Source: an uncultured Myxococcales bacterium (GTDB lineage Bacteria > Myxococcota_A > UBA9042). Taken from it: a DNA stretch of 64,000 nucleotides. Under the pieces are notes generated by a model that was not told the origin of the DNA, searched no databases, and saw only the letters and a list, made by a program, of their open reading frames with translations. The position numbers and the translations under genes are program-made. The stretch is from positions 1 through 64,000 of the forward strand of contig CAIMLR010000028.1 of NCBI GenBank assembly GCA_903842345.1, in the 5' to 3' direction. The number at the start of each line of letters is the position of its first letter. Position 1 is the stretch's first letter. Shown piece after piece: positions 20,649-28,260 of this stretch.

Positions 20649-22673
20649 ATGAACAAGATTCAGCACCTCATCCTTGGATTTTCCCTCTTCGCGACGCCCG
20701 TGCTGGCGGCGCCGGCCAACGCCAAGCTGCCCGCCTTCCTGGATGGCGCGGACATGCCGGTGTTGCCCGGCACGCCGTTTGCCCATGTGCGCGCGTGGCA
20801 CGAGCGCGAGGCGGCGCAGGCCCATCGGCAGTTGCCAGGCATGACGGATGCGACGGCTGCGCTGGGCGCCGCCAACTTCGCCAATCTTGGCGCGTCCGCG
20901 TGGACGGTGCTGGATCAGGACATCACGGTTGACCTCAACACCGCGACCGGGAACGTGACGACCGATTCGGTCCTGACGGTGCACGTTACCGACGGCGGCG
21001 TGAACCAGCTGATGTTCTACGGCGACAACGGCGAGATTTGGACCGTTATGAGCGCCGCCAACGTGGCGCTGAACACGAGCGTGGGCACGTTGGGCACGGC
21101 CAATTCCTCCTACACCGTGGAACTGCCCGCCGCGGCGACGCCCAACACGGATTTGCAGTTGAAGCTGCACCGCGTCGTCAAGCTGGCCTGTGGCCAAGGC
21201 TTTCAGGGTTTCTTGCAGTGCAACACGTCGGGCACTTACAAGTGGATGGCCGGCTCGGTCGGTGCCAATCCGTACAATGATGGCCACACGCCGTTCACGT
21301 CCAAGCTGCACATCAAGACCGCGGCGACGGAAGTGGCGGCGGCGACGGGCCTGCCCATGGGCGTGGACATCCTGCCCGACGGCCGGAAGCTGTGGCATTT
21401 TGACCAACCGGAGCGCAGTGAGCACAACGACGCGTTTGCGGTCGCGGCCTACAAGATGTTCGAGGGCAAGAGCGAGGACAACCAGCCGATCCGCATCTAC
21501 ACGACGAGCAACTACGCCAACAACGCCAGCACGATCGCCAAGTTCGTCAGCGATGTCCTGGCGTTCTACGGCTCGCACATGGCCAAATTCCCGTGGACGG
21601 ACTTGAATATGATCCAGCTGTCGGACAACTTCGGCGGCGGCGAGTCATTCCTGATGGGCATCTTCGCCATCCAGAGCGTCTTTGATGGGGCGCCGGACAA
21701 CAACGGCTGGCAGGAGACCAACTCGCTGCTCTCCCACGAAATCGCGCACCAGTGGTGGGGCAACGCCGTCGCGCCGCAAAGCCTGGGCGATGTCTGTCTG
21801 TCGGAGTCGATGGCCGAGTTCTCCAGCTGCTGGTACACCGAGATCGCGTTGGCCAACCGTTCGCAGATCCTGACCAACAACCTGAGCTTCGCCTACACGG
21901 TCGCGATTGCGGACGACAAGGCGGTCAATTCGCCCAGCGTCTACTCCGCGGCCAAGTACGTCGACATCATCTACCACAAGGGCGCGGTCGTGTTTGACAT
22001 GCTCCGGCGGGAAGTCGGCGACGCCGTGATGACCCAGGCGTTGACCGACTATACCGCGAAGTACGGCCGCGATTACGCGTCGTTGGCACAGTTGCGGGCG
22101 GTCGTGGAGAAGGCGTACGGCAAGGACCTGACGTGGTTCTTCACGCAGTGGTTCAGCCGCGTGGGCCTCATCCACGCGCAGGTCTCGGCGCGCTCGATTC
22201 ACCACGACGACGGCACGTGGAGCGTGCGCGTCCGCGTCGTGCAGCCGGCGGATCTCAAAATCAAGCCGTACCGCTTCCATCTGCCCGTGCACATCGAGAC
22301 TGTCGGCCACGCGCCGATCGACGTCGTCATGGACGTGCAGGCGATCGTCGACGCTCCGCAAGTGCAGGAATTCCCGGTCCCTTCCGCGCCGCTGCGGGTC
22401 AAGTGCGATTGGCAGCGGCAGCTGCTCCGCAAGTTCGTCGTCGGCACGCCGGGTGACGTCAACCTGAGCGGGCTGGTGGACGGCGCGGACCTCATTGACA
22501 TGGCCTATCGCCAGGGCCGTGGCGTCGTACACACCTATGGCAGCGGCAAAACTTTCTTTTTTCCAGACACCGCGTGGAACGAGCTCTACGATCTGACGGT
22601 CGATGGTCTCGTCGACGGCGACGATGCCAATGCCCTGAACGATTGGTTTGGGACCGAATCCGAGGAGTTTTAG
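20649..22673 (+). CDS. Secreted M1 metallopeptidase with C-terminal dockerin
   Basis: This is a 674-residue zinc aminopeptidase-type enzyme with a signal peptide (1-20). An N-terminal beta domain is followed by the gluzincin site: H363, E364, H367 in HEIAHQWWG and E386 exactly 18 residues later. GGGES (about 329-333) occupies the place of the GAMEN substrate motif, and YHKGAVVFDMLR is the usual M1 helix. After about residue 600 come two calcium-loop repeats: D603-VNLSGLVDGA-D614 and D648-LTVDGLVDGD-D659, the dockerin type I pattern. The preceding lipoprotein gene supplies a matching cohesin. Peptide or protein degradation at the cell surface is inferred; starting at this ATG gives a proper signal peptide. 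Confidence 0.85.
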   Translation: MNKIQHLILGFSLFATPVLAAPANAKLPAFLDGADMPVLPGTPFAHVRAWHEREAAQAHRQLPGMTDATAALGAANFANLGASAWTVLDQDITVDLNTATGNVTTDSVLTVHVTDGGVNQLMFYGDNGEIWTVMSAANVALNTSVGTLGTANSSYTVELPAAATPNTDLQLKLHRVVKLACGQGFQGFLQCNTSGTYKWMAGSVGANPYNDGHTPFTSKLHIKTAATEVAAATGLPMGVDILPDGRKLWHFDQPERSEHNDAFAVAAYKMFEGKSEDNQPIRIYTTSNYANNASTIAKFVSDVLAFYGSHMAKFPWTDLNMIQLSDNFGGGESFLMGIFAIQSVFDGAPDNNGWQETNSLLSHEIAHQWWGNAVAPQSLGDVCLSESMAEFSSCWYTEIALANRSQILTNNLSFAYTVAIADDKAVNSPSVYSAAKYVDIIYHKGAVVFDMLRREVGDAVMTQALTDYTAKYGRDYASLAQLRAVVEKAYGKDLTWFFTQWFSRVGLIHAQVSARSIHHDDGTWSVRVRVVQPADLKIKPYRFHLPVHIETVGHAPIDVVMDVQAIVDAPQVQEFPVPSAPLRVKCDWQRQLLRKFVVGTPGDVNLSGLVDGADLIDMAYRQGRGVVHTYGSGKTFFFPDTAWNELYDLTVDGLVDGDDANALNDWFGTESEEF

Positions 22674-22679
22674 CTTATC

Positions 22680-24035
22680 GTGACGATGCAACAACTTGAA
22701 AAACGCGTGCACATGGTGTCTCTCGGCTGCCCGAAGAACCGCGTGGACAGTGAGATCATGCTTGGCCAGGCGGCCGCCGCGGGCTACCAATTGACGGGCG
22801 ATGCCAGCGAGGCTGACCTGCTCATCGTCAACACCTGCGCCTTCATTGAGGATTCCAAGAAGGAGAGCGTCGGCGCGATCCTCGATCTCGCTGAAGTCAA
22901 AGCGCTGCGGCCGGGAACGCGGCTCGTCGTGGCGGGCTGCCTCGCACAGCGCCACGCGGAAGAGCTGGCGCTGGAGCTGCCTGAAGTTGACGTGTTCCTC
23001 GGCACGGGCGAGTACGACCATCTCGCGCAACGGCTCGGGCTGGACACCGGCATCGCCGTGCCGCAATCGGCGCGCAAGCCGCGGCCGGAATACATCGCCG
23101 ATCACCTGGAGCCGCGCTGGATCGCGCCCGAGAGCTTCTCGACGTACCTGAAGATCGCGGAAGGCTGCGATCAGGCGTGTTCCTTCTGCATCATTCCCAA
23201 GCTGCGCGGCGTGCAGCGCTCGCGGACCGTCGCGGATTGCGTGGCGGAAGCGCGGCAGTTGGTGGAGCGCGGCGTTGTGGAAATCAACCTCGTGGCGCAG
23301 GACTTGACGCACTACGGCGAGGATTTTCAGGATCCGGAGGCGCTGACCAAGCTGATCCGCGCGCTGGGCCACGTCGACGGGCTGCGCTGGGTGCGGCTGA
23401 TGTACGCGTATCCGCACAACGTGTCGGACGCGTTGTTGGACGCGATCGGCGAGACCGAGAACTGCGTCAAGTACATCGACATGCCGCTGCAGCACGCCAG
23501 CGATCGCGTGCTGACGTCCATGAAACGCAAGACGTCGCGCGCGGAGATCGAGGCGCTGCTGGCCAACATGCGGCGGCGGATTCCCGGGCTGACGCTGCGC
23601 ACGACGTTCCTTGTCGGCCATCCGGGCGAAGGCGAGGCGGACTTTCAGGAGCTGCTGGAATTCGTCAAGGAACAGCGCTTCCACCGCGCCGGTTGCTTTG
23701 CCTACAGCCGCGAGGACGGCACGCTGAGCGCGCGACTGGGCGACCAGGTGCCGACGGCGGTCAAGAAATCGCGCGTCAGCAAGATGATGAAAGTCCAGGC
23801 GGGCATCTCCAAGAAGCTGCTGGCTGGGATGATTGGTCAGGAACTGGACGTGCTGATCGAAGGCTTGAGCGACGAGACCGACCTGCTGCTGCAGGGCCGG
23901 ACGGCGGGGCAGGCGCCCGAGATCGATGGCGTTGTCTACATCAACGACGCGCCGGCGGACGTGGGCCGCGGGCAGATCCGCCGCGTGCACATTACGCAGG
24001 CGAGCGAACACGATCTGGTCGGCCACGTGGTTTGA
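22680..24035 (+). CDS. rimO: Ribosomal protein S12 methylthiotransferase
   Basis: RimO adds a methylthio group to the conserved aspartate of ribosomal protein S12 using radical SAM chemistry. The 451 residues show the UPF0004 domain with three cluster cysteines (C17, C53, C87). The radical SAM motif is C163-x3-C167-x2-C170, and a C-terminal TRAM domain is present. The N-terminal VSLGCPKNRVDSE motif distinguishes RimO from MiaB. Length is normal. The GTG is used; an ATG two codons later is equally possible. It follows the peptidase gene by six bases and may be read from the same transcript. Confidence 0.93.
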   Translation: MTMQQLEKRVHMVSLGCPKNRVDSEIMLGQAAAAGYQLTGDASEADLLIVNTCAFIEDSKKESVGAILDLAEVKALRPGTRLVVAGCLAQRHAEELALELPEVDVFLGTGEYDHLAQRLGLDTGIAVPQSARKPRPEYIADHLEPRWIAPESFSTYLKIAEGCDQACSFCIIPKLRGVQRSRTVADCVAEARQLVERGVVEINLVAQDLTHYGEDFQDPEALTKLIRALGHVDGLRWVRLMYAYPHNVSDALLDAIGETENCVKYIDMPLQHASDRVLTSMKRKTSRAEIEALLANMRRRIPGLTLRTTFLVGHPGEGEADFQELLEFVKEQRFHRAGCFAYSREDGTLSARLGDQVPTAVKKSRVSKMMKVQAGISKKLLAGMIGQELDVLIEGLSDETDLLLQGRTAGQAPEIDGVVYINDAPADVGRGQIRRVHITQASEHDLVGHVV

Positions 24036-24089
24036 CACGTCCGGCAGCGCCGCACAGACTGACAGCGACTTCAGCGGGTCAGGAGAAGC

Positions 24090-24701
24090 GTGAATCACGT
24101 CCCGAGACAACCCATTGTGCTGCTGCTCCTGCTGGTGGCTGGCTGCGCCAAGACGTCAGCGAACCAAACGCCGCCGCCGATCGCCGGGCTGTGGCATCCC
24201 GCGGCGGTGCGGCTGGGGCAGGAAGTCGTGCTGGACGCGAGTTCGACGGCGATCGGCAAGGCGCCCGACAGCGATCCCGGAATCGCCGGCACACGCGTCA
24301 CCGGCTTCCGTTTTGAAATTGCCACCTTCGCCGCGGTCGATCGCAGCGGCCCGACGCTCGCCTGGACGTTTTTCGCGCCGGGCCACTATGCGCTGCGGCT
24401 TGTCGTGACGGACGATCTGGGCCGCCAGAGCAGCGTGGATTCCGCGATCGACGTCGTCGCCGATCTCGCGGACGCATGCACGGGCACGATCGCGGACGCG
24501 TGCAGCGCCGGGGTCTGTGCCAGCGGCCAATGCGCGACGTTCGCGTGTGCGGGCGATCCGGCCTGTCCGGCGTTCAACGGCCACGCGCTCACCTGCGATC
24601 GCGGCACTTGCAGCTTGTCGCCTGCGCCGTCGGCCACGGATGACGCCTATTCGGGCGACGACGTCCCACTGATTGGCCCAGCCGATGCGGGATCACCTTG
24701 A
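24090..24701 (+). CDS. Lipoprotein with PKD-like domain and Cys-rich tail
   Basis: The 203-residue protein has a lipobox VAGC (C19) after a short hydrophobic stretch. Residues 30-125 resemble a PKD-type Ig fold (RLGQEVVLDASS, then FFAPGHYALRLVVTDDLGR), a module used for carbohydrate or protein contact outside cells. The C-terminal part has eight cysteines in short loops (about 129-171), then a low-complexity acidic tail. The GTG start follows AGGAGAAG. No enzyme motif is present. It may be co-transcribed with rimO (54-base gap). Surface location is inferred. Confidence 0.7.
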   Translation: MNHVPRQPIVLLLLLVAGCAKTSANQTPPPIAGLWHPAAVRLGQEVVLDASSTAIGKAPDSDPGIAGTRVTGFRFEIATFAAVDRSGPTLAWTFFAPGHYALRLVVTDDLGRQSSVDSAIDVVADLADACTGTIADACSAGVCASGQCATFACAGDPACPAFNGHALTCDRGTCSLSPAPSATDDAYSGDDVPLIGPADAGSP

Positions 24702-24726
24702 CGGGGTGGCCAAAATACCGTAAGTT
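24698..24726 (+). promoter_or_regulatory. Promoter of rpsT
   Basis: TTGACG and TAAGTT with a 17-base spacer lie over the stop codon of the preceding gene. The -35 hexamer is identical to that of the tRNA promoter at 2262. The predicted leader is about 85 bases long and contains two palindromes. Confidence 0.65.
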
Positions 24727-24751
24727 TCCGGCCCCGTGTGTGCGCTTTGTC

Positions 24752-24792
24752 GCCCGTACGGGCAGAACAAACCCGTTGATTCACCTGTGAAT
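24752..24792 (+). promoter_or_regulatory. Two palindromes in the rpsT leader
   Basis: GCCCGTACGGGC (24752-24763) is a perfect 12-bp palindrome, and ATTCAC-CT-GTGAAT (24779-24792) has 6-bp arms. They lie between the promoter and the GTG start. S20 represses its own translation in E. coli, so an autoregulatory or operator role is plausible but unproven here. Confidence 0.4.
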
Positions 24793-24819
24793 TGACTGCC
24801 TTATGTGAGCGAGGAACCT

Positions 24820-25077
24820 GTGGCCAACCATCCGTCCGCTGAAAAGCGCGCCAAGCAGAACATCAAGCGCCGCGATCGCAATCGCGCCGGCCGTGCGACC
24901 AACCGCACTGCCGTCAAGAAGCTCACCCTCGCCATCGGCGAAGGCAAGGGCGCTGAATTGTTCTCCGCCACCGCTTCGCAGCTCGCGGGCAGCGCCGCCA
25001 AGGGCGTCATCCCCAAGAAGCGCGCGGCGCGCAAGATCGGCCGCCTCGCCAAAGCGTTGCACGCTGCCGCCAAGTAG
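24820..25077 (+). CDS. rpsT: Small ribosomal subunit protein bS20
   Basis: The 85-residue basic protein binds 16S rRNA early in 30S assembly. The start (M)ANHPSAEKRAKQNIKRRDRNR is the signature of S20, and the helix ending VIPKKRAARKIGRLAKAL matches the C-terminus. The GTG was chosen because it gives the conserved MANH start and follows GAGGAA; the frame could extend 15 bases upstream but that part is not conserved. Length fits the family (85-90). It has its own promoter and leader. Confidence 0.96.
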   Translation: MANHPSAEKRAKQNIKRRDRNRAGRATNRTAVKKLTLAIGEGKGAELFSATASQLAGSAAKGVIPKKRAARKIGRLAKALHAAAK

Positions 25078-25102
25078 GTCTGGGGCTCATCCCCGGCCAC
25101 GG

Positions 25103-25153
25103 TGCGGATCGGTGTGAAATTCGGGCGACTTCGCCCCACGCCGTCGATCCGCA
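25103..25153 (+). promoter_or_regulatory. Long nested stem-loop after rpsT
   Basis: TGCGGATCG pairs with CGATCCGCA. Inside, GGTGTG can pair with CACGCC, and GGGCGA with TCGCCC at the tip. A smaller hairpin GGGG-CTCAT-CCCC precedes it (25082-25094). No T-run follows, so it may be a 3' end-stabilising or Rho-associated structure for rpsT, or a 5' leader element of the next gene, whose ATG starts 15 bases later. Confidence 0.5.
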
Positions 25154-25168
25154 TCACAGGAATTTGCC

Positions 25169-25879
25169 ATGGCTGCAAGTGCCGCAGCGGTGCCTGTCGG
25201 GCTTGAACTGCTCGACCACCTCTGTCGTGTCGCCGCGGCTGCATCTCCCGCAGCGCGCGGCTTGATCAGCACTGCCACGTCCGGTTTGCTCGGGCGCGGT
25301 TGGCTGCCATCGGTCGATTCGCTGATCGAGACCACGTCCCATAGCCTCGACATCGCCCCAGCCGATCTGCGCGCTGAACTGCCGTGGCTGCAGGAAACGG
25401 GGCTCCTGGAGATCGCCGACAACCGCGTCCTGTCGCTGGGCTGCCTGTTCGCGACGCGCAAGACGGGGCTGACGCTCACGCTCGATGAAAAGCACGCCGT
25501 CGACCTGCTGGGTCCGCTGGCTGCGCTCGCCGCGCCGGTCGCACTCCAGCACGCGGGTGCGATCCGCGGGCGTTGTGCGCAATCCCCGGATAGTGCGTTC
25601 CAACTGTTGGCCGACGAGGAAGGCGTGCATTCGCGGGATCCGGCCGGCGTGGCGCTGTTCCTGCCGGCGTGGCAGCCGGGGCAGCGCCCGACGCAAGTGA
25701 TGGGTGCCGGCGTGTTCCTGGCCGACGACGACGCGCTCTCGGACTGGCAAAGCCAGCACGGCGAACCGCAAGGGATGCCCGTGCTTGGGATGTTCTTTGC
25801 GATGGCCGCAGGTGATCTGGGTGTGAAATTGGGCACCGCGCTGGCGCCGCTCTTCAATCATTTGCCCGATTTTGACTGA
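25169..25879 (+). CDS. Uncharacterised protein, weakly MerB-like
   Basis: The 236-residue soluble protein has no signal peptide. Residues 40-90 look like a small winged-helix segment (PADLRAELPWLQETGLLEI). The later order of elements, KHAVDLLG, then HSRDPAGVALFLP, then GAGVFLADDDALSDWQSQHG, and a final helix, loosely follows organomercurial lyase (MerB). The catalytic cysteine position appears to be histidine (H109-A-V-D) while the aspartate is kept, so C-Hg cleavage is unlikely. The similarity is from memory of the fold pattern and is weak. It converges on the next gene with a 22-bp overlap of coding ends. GAATTTGCC precedes the ATG without a strong ribosome binding site. Confidence 0.55.
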   Translation: MAASAAAVPVGLELLDHLCRVAAAASPAARGLISTATSGLLGRGWLPSVDSLIETTSHSLDIAPADLRAELPWLQETGLLEIADNRVLSLGCLFATRKTGLTLTLDEKHAVDLLGPLAALAAPVALQHAGAIRGRCAQSPDSAFQLLADEEGVHSRDPAGVALFLPAWQPGQRPTQVMGAGVFLADDDALSDWQSQHGEPQGMPVLGMFFAMAAGDLGVKLGTALAPLFNHLPDFD

Positions 25880-28119
25880 TTGACCGAGATGGCAGGCAGC
25901 GATCGCGGCGTGTGCACGCGCGGCAGCCGCACCCCTTCGCGCCGCCGCCACTCGGCCACCAGCGACGGCGGCACGGACGCTTCTGCGATCAGCCGCGTCA
26001 AGAGCGCCACGTGCGGGACTTCCACGTCGATCGCGTAGCGCCACATCACCTGCCGCGCCGATTCCCGCGCCGTGTACGGCAACGCCACCAGCGACCGCGT
26101 CGCGACTTGATCCAGCAGCGGCAGCGCGTTGGCCGTCTGGCCGTGCATCAGCAGCCGGCGCGCCCACAGCGATTGCGCGACCGGATCGTCGGGCAACGCG
26201 ATGAACAGCCGCTCCAGCACCGCATCCGCGCCGCCCGGCACCGGGTGCGCGCCCGTCAGCCACAGGGATTCCAGCGCTTCCCGCGCCGCCGGTTCGTGGG
26301 CGAGATGCAGCTTGACCTCAAGGGTTCGGAGCATCGGCTCGGCGACCGGGCGCGCCGCCACATCCTGCCACAACGCCTCCGCCGCGTGGATTTGCCCTTG
26401 CCGCCACAGCAAATCCGCGCGCGCGGCATCGACGACCGCGCGCAACAGGGGATGGAGCTTCAGCGCGCCCGACCGTTGGCCCAGCGACTCGAGCTCCGCG
26501 ATTGCCGCGTGAATCTCGCCCGCCTGCGCCAGATCGTCGGCCAGATCGAGGTGCAGTTCAGGGTCATCCATGCCGTGCGCCACCCACGTGTCGATCGCCG
26601 CCAGCAGCTTGCGACGCACGGCCACGGCGCGCCGCGGCTGATTCAGCGCCGCCAGCCGATCCGCGCGTTGGCATGCGCGCCCGGTTTCCAGCGCGCACGG
26701 CTTCTCAAACAGCCCCGGACGCGCGAACCGCAGGCGCGCCCGCATCAGGTCCTCGTCCGACAGCGGATGCAGGTGCGGATCATCGACGAATTGGCCCCAC
26801 GCCGCCGCCAGCGTCGCCAGCGATTGGCCCGTGACGGCCTCCAGCGCCTCGCCCGCGTAGACGTGCCGCACGACCGGCCATCCGCGCGTTTCGCCCAGCC
26901 ACCGCAGGAATGACCCGGCCACGGTGTAGGCGCGGTCGCTCTGCTGGCCCAGAAAACCAGTCAACGACCACAGTTGCGCGATGTCCGGGGCCAGCCCGGC
27001 TTGCCGCATGGCGCGGGTCCATTGGTGCGGGTCCAGGTTGCCGCGAATCGGCCACTCCATCGCCACGGCCAGCCCTTCGATCGCGACGGCGTCCGGAATC
27101 ACCCCGTAGCGCAGCGGAATCCCCAGCGGCGACTGCGCCCACTCCGCGGCAAAAACGTGCGCCAGCTCGTGGGTCAGCGTCGTCGAGCCGATGTCCGGCA
27201 GCACCATGTGCACCTGACGCAGCCACGGTTTGGCCATGTCCACGCGGTTGGCGCCCATCAGGCGCTGCTTCTGGCCGGCGTTCTGATAGAAATACAACTG
27301 GATCGGCTGATCCGGCCGCGTGCCAAAGGCCTGCGCCAGTTCGCCAAAGCGAAACGCCACGTCCGTCCGCCACAAGTCGAGGTTCTGATCGACCGCGAGC
27401 GTGTCCGGCAAGTGGATCTGGAACTGATCGCCAACGTGCGTTTCCTGCGTCAAGGTCTGGTCCAGGGTGCGAATGCGCCATGCCAGCGGATCGGCCGCCA
27501 GCAGCAACGTGACCGCCAGCGCGCCCTGCGCGAGCACCAGACCGCGCGTCCAGCGCGGCCGCGGCACCACGACGACCGGCAGCCACAGCAGCAGATCAAA
27601 AAGGCGAAACGTGAGGTACGGCGCCTGGATCGCCACCGCATCTTCGTACAGCGCGCCGGCGACGTAGCCGACAAGACCGTGGTAGGCGAACACTTGCGGC
27701 GTCGTCAGGAAATGCAGGAGAGGCGGGAACGCGGAGAGCAGGGCGCCCAGCCACGCGGCCACACGCGGGTGGGACGGCAGCACCAGCTGCCCGAGGCGCG
27801 CCCAGGCAACGCCGACAAACGCCGAGCAGACCGGGCCAAGCGCATAGAACTTCAGGCCATAGGCGCGGTTGCAGTTGGGCACGAACAGGCTGCCGACGAG
27901 CAGGACCACGAGCGGCGACGCCACGAGCAACAGCCAGCGGCGCCAGAGCGGCCTGGGCTGCAGCGCCAGTGCCAGCGCGCCCAAGCCGACAACGGGTGCC
28001 AGCGCGAGCGAGGCGTGGTAATCGAGCGCGCCCCACGTCGGCGAGGCGAGCAGGGCGACCGCGAGCAGCGTCGGCGGGAGCAGGGGAAGGTGGGGCTGGA
28101 GGTCGCGCAGGCGCTTCAT
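25858..28119 (-). CDS. Polytopic membrane metallopeptidase with TPR-like tail
   Basis: The 753-residue protein has seven or so hydrophobic segments in residues 10-230. A gluzincin metallopeptidase domain follows with H317, E318, H321 (HELAHVF) and E348 in AIEGLAVAMEW. This arrangement fits the peptidase MA family. The last 300 residues are helical repeats of TPR type (LHLDLADDLAQAGEIHAAIAELESLG). It probably acts on proteins near the inner membrane, with the repeats recruiting partners. The ATG gives a basic start directly before the first membrane helix; the open frame continues far upstream but antisense to the cyclase gene. No substrate can be named. Confidence 0.75.
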   Translation of the reverse strand: MKRLRDLQPHLPLLPPTLLAVALLASPTWGALDYHASLALAPVVGLGALALALQPRPLWRRWLLLVASPLVVLLVGSLFVPNCNRAYGLKFYALGPVCSAFVGVAWARLGQLVLPSHPRVAAWLGALLSAFPPLLHFLTTPQVFAYHGLVGYVAGALYEDAVAIQAPYLTFRLFDLLLWLPVVVVPRPRWTRGLVLAQGALAVTLLLAADPLAWRIRTLDQTLTQETHVGDQFQIHLPDTLAVDQNLDLWRTDVAFRFGELAQAFGTRPDQPIQLYFYQNAGQKQRLMGANRVDMAKPWLRQVHMVLPDIGSTTLTHELAHVFAAEWAQSPLGIPLRYGVIPDAVAIEGLAVAMEWPIRGNLDPHQWTRAMRQAGLAPDIAQLWSLTGFLGQQSDRAYTVAGSFLRWLGETRGWPVVRHVYAGEALEAVTGQSLATLAAAWGQFVDDPHLHPLSDEDLMRARLRFARPGLFEKPCALETGRACQRADRLAALNQPRRAVAVRRKLLAAIDTWVAHGMDDPELHLDLADDLAQAGEIHAAIAELESLGQRSGALKLHPLLRAVVDAARADLLWRQGQIHAAEALWQDVAARPVAEPMLRTLEVKLHLAHEPAAREALESLWLTGAHPVPGGADAVLERLFIALPDDPVAQSLWARRLLMHGQTANALPLLDQVATRSLVALPYTARESARQVMWRYAIDVEVPHVALLTRLIAEASVPPSLVAEWRRREGVRLPRVHTPRSLPAISVNQSKSGK

Positions 28120-28260
28120 GGGCCGAAGCGTCGCCGAAGTGAGGTCGTCTGTCACGGCGGATCGCCCCACTGGTCTTGCGCCCGGCCTCAGTGTACGATC
28201 GAATGCTGGCTGTCTGACGCGTCGTGTGTCAGCGATTTTCCGTGTGCAAGTGAGACGACC

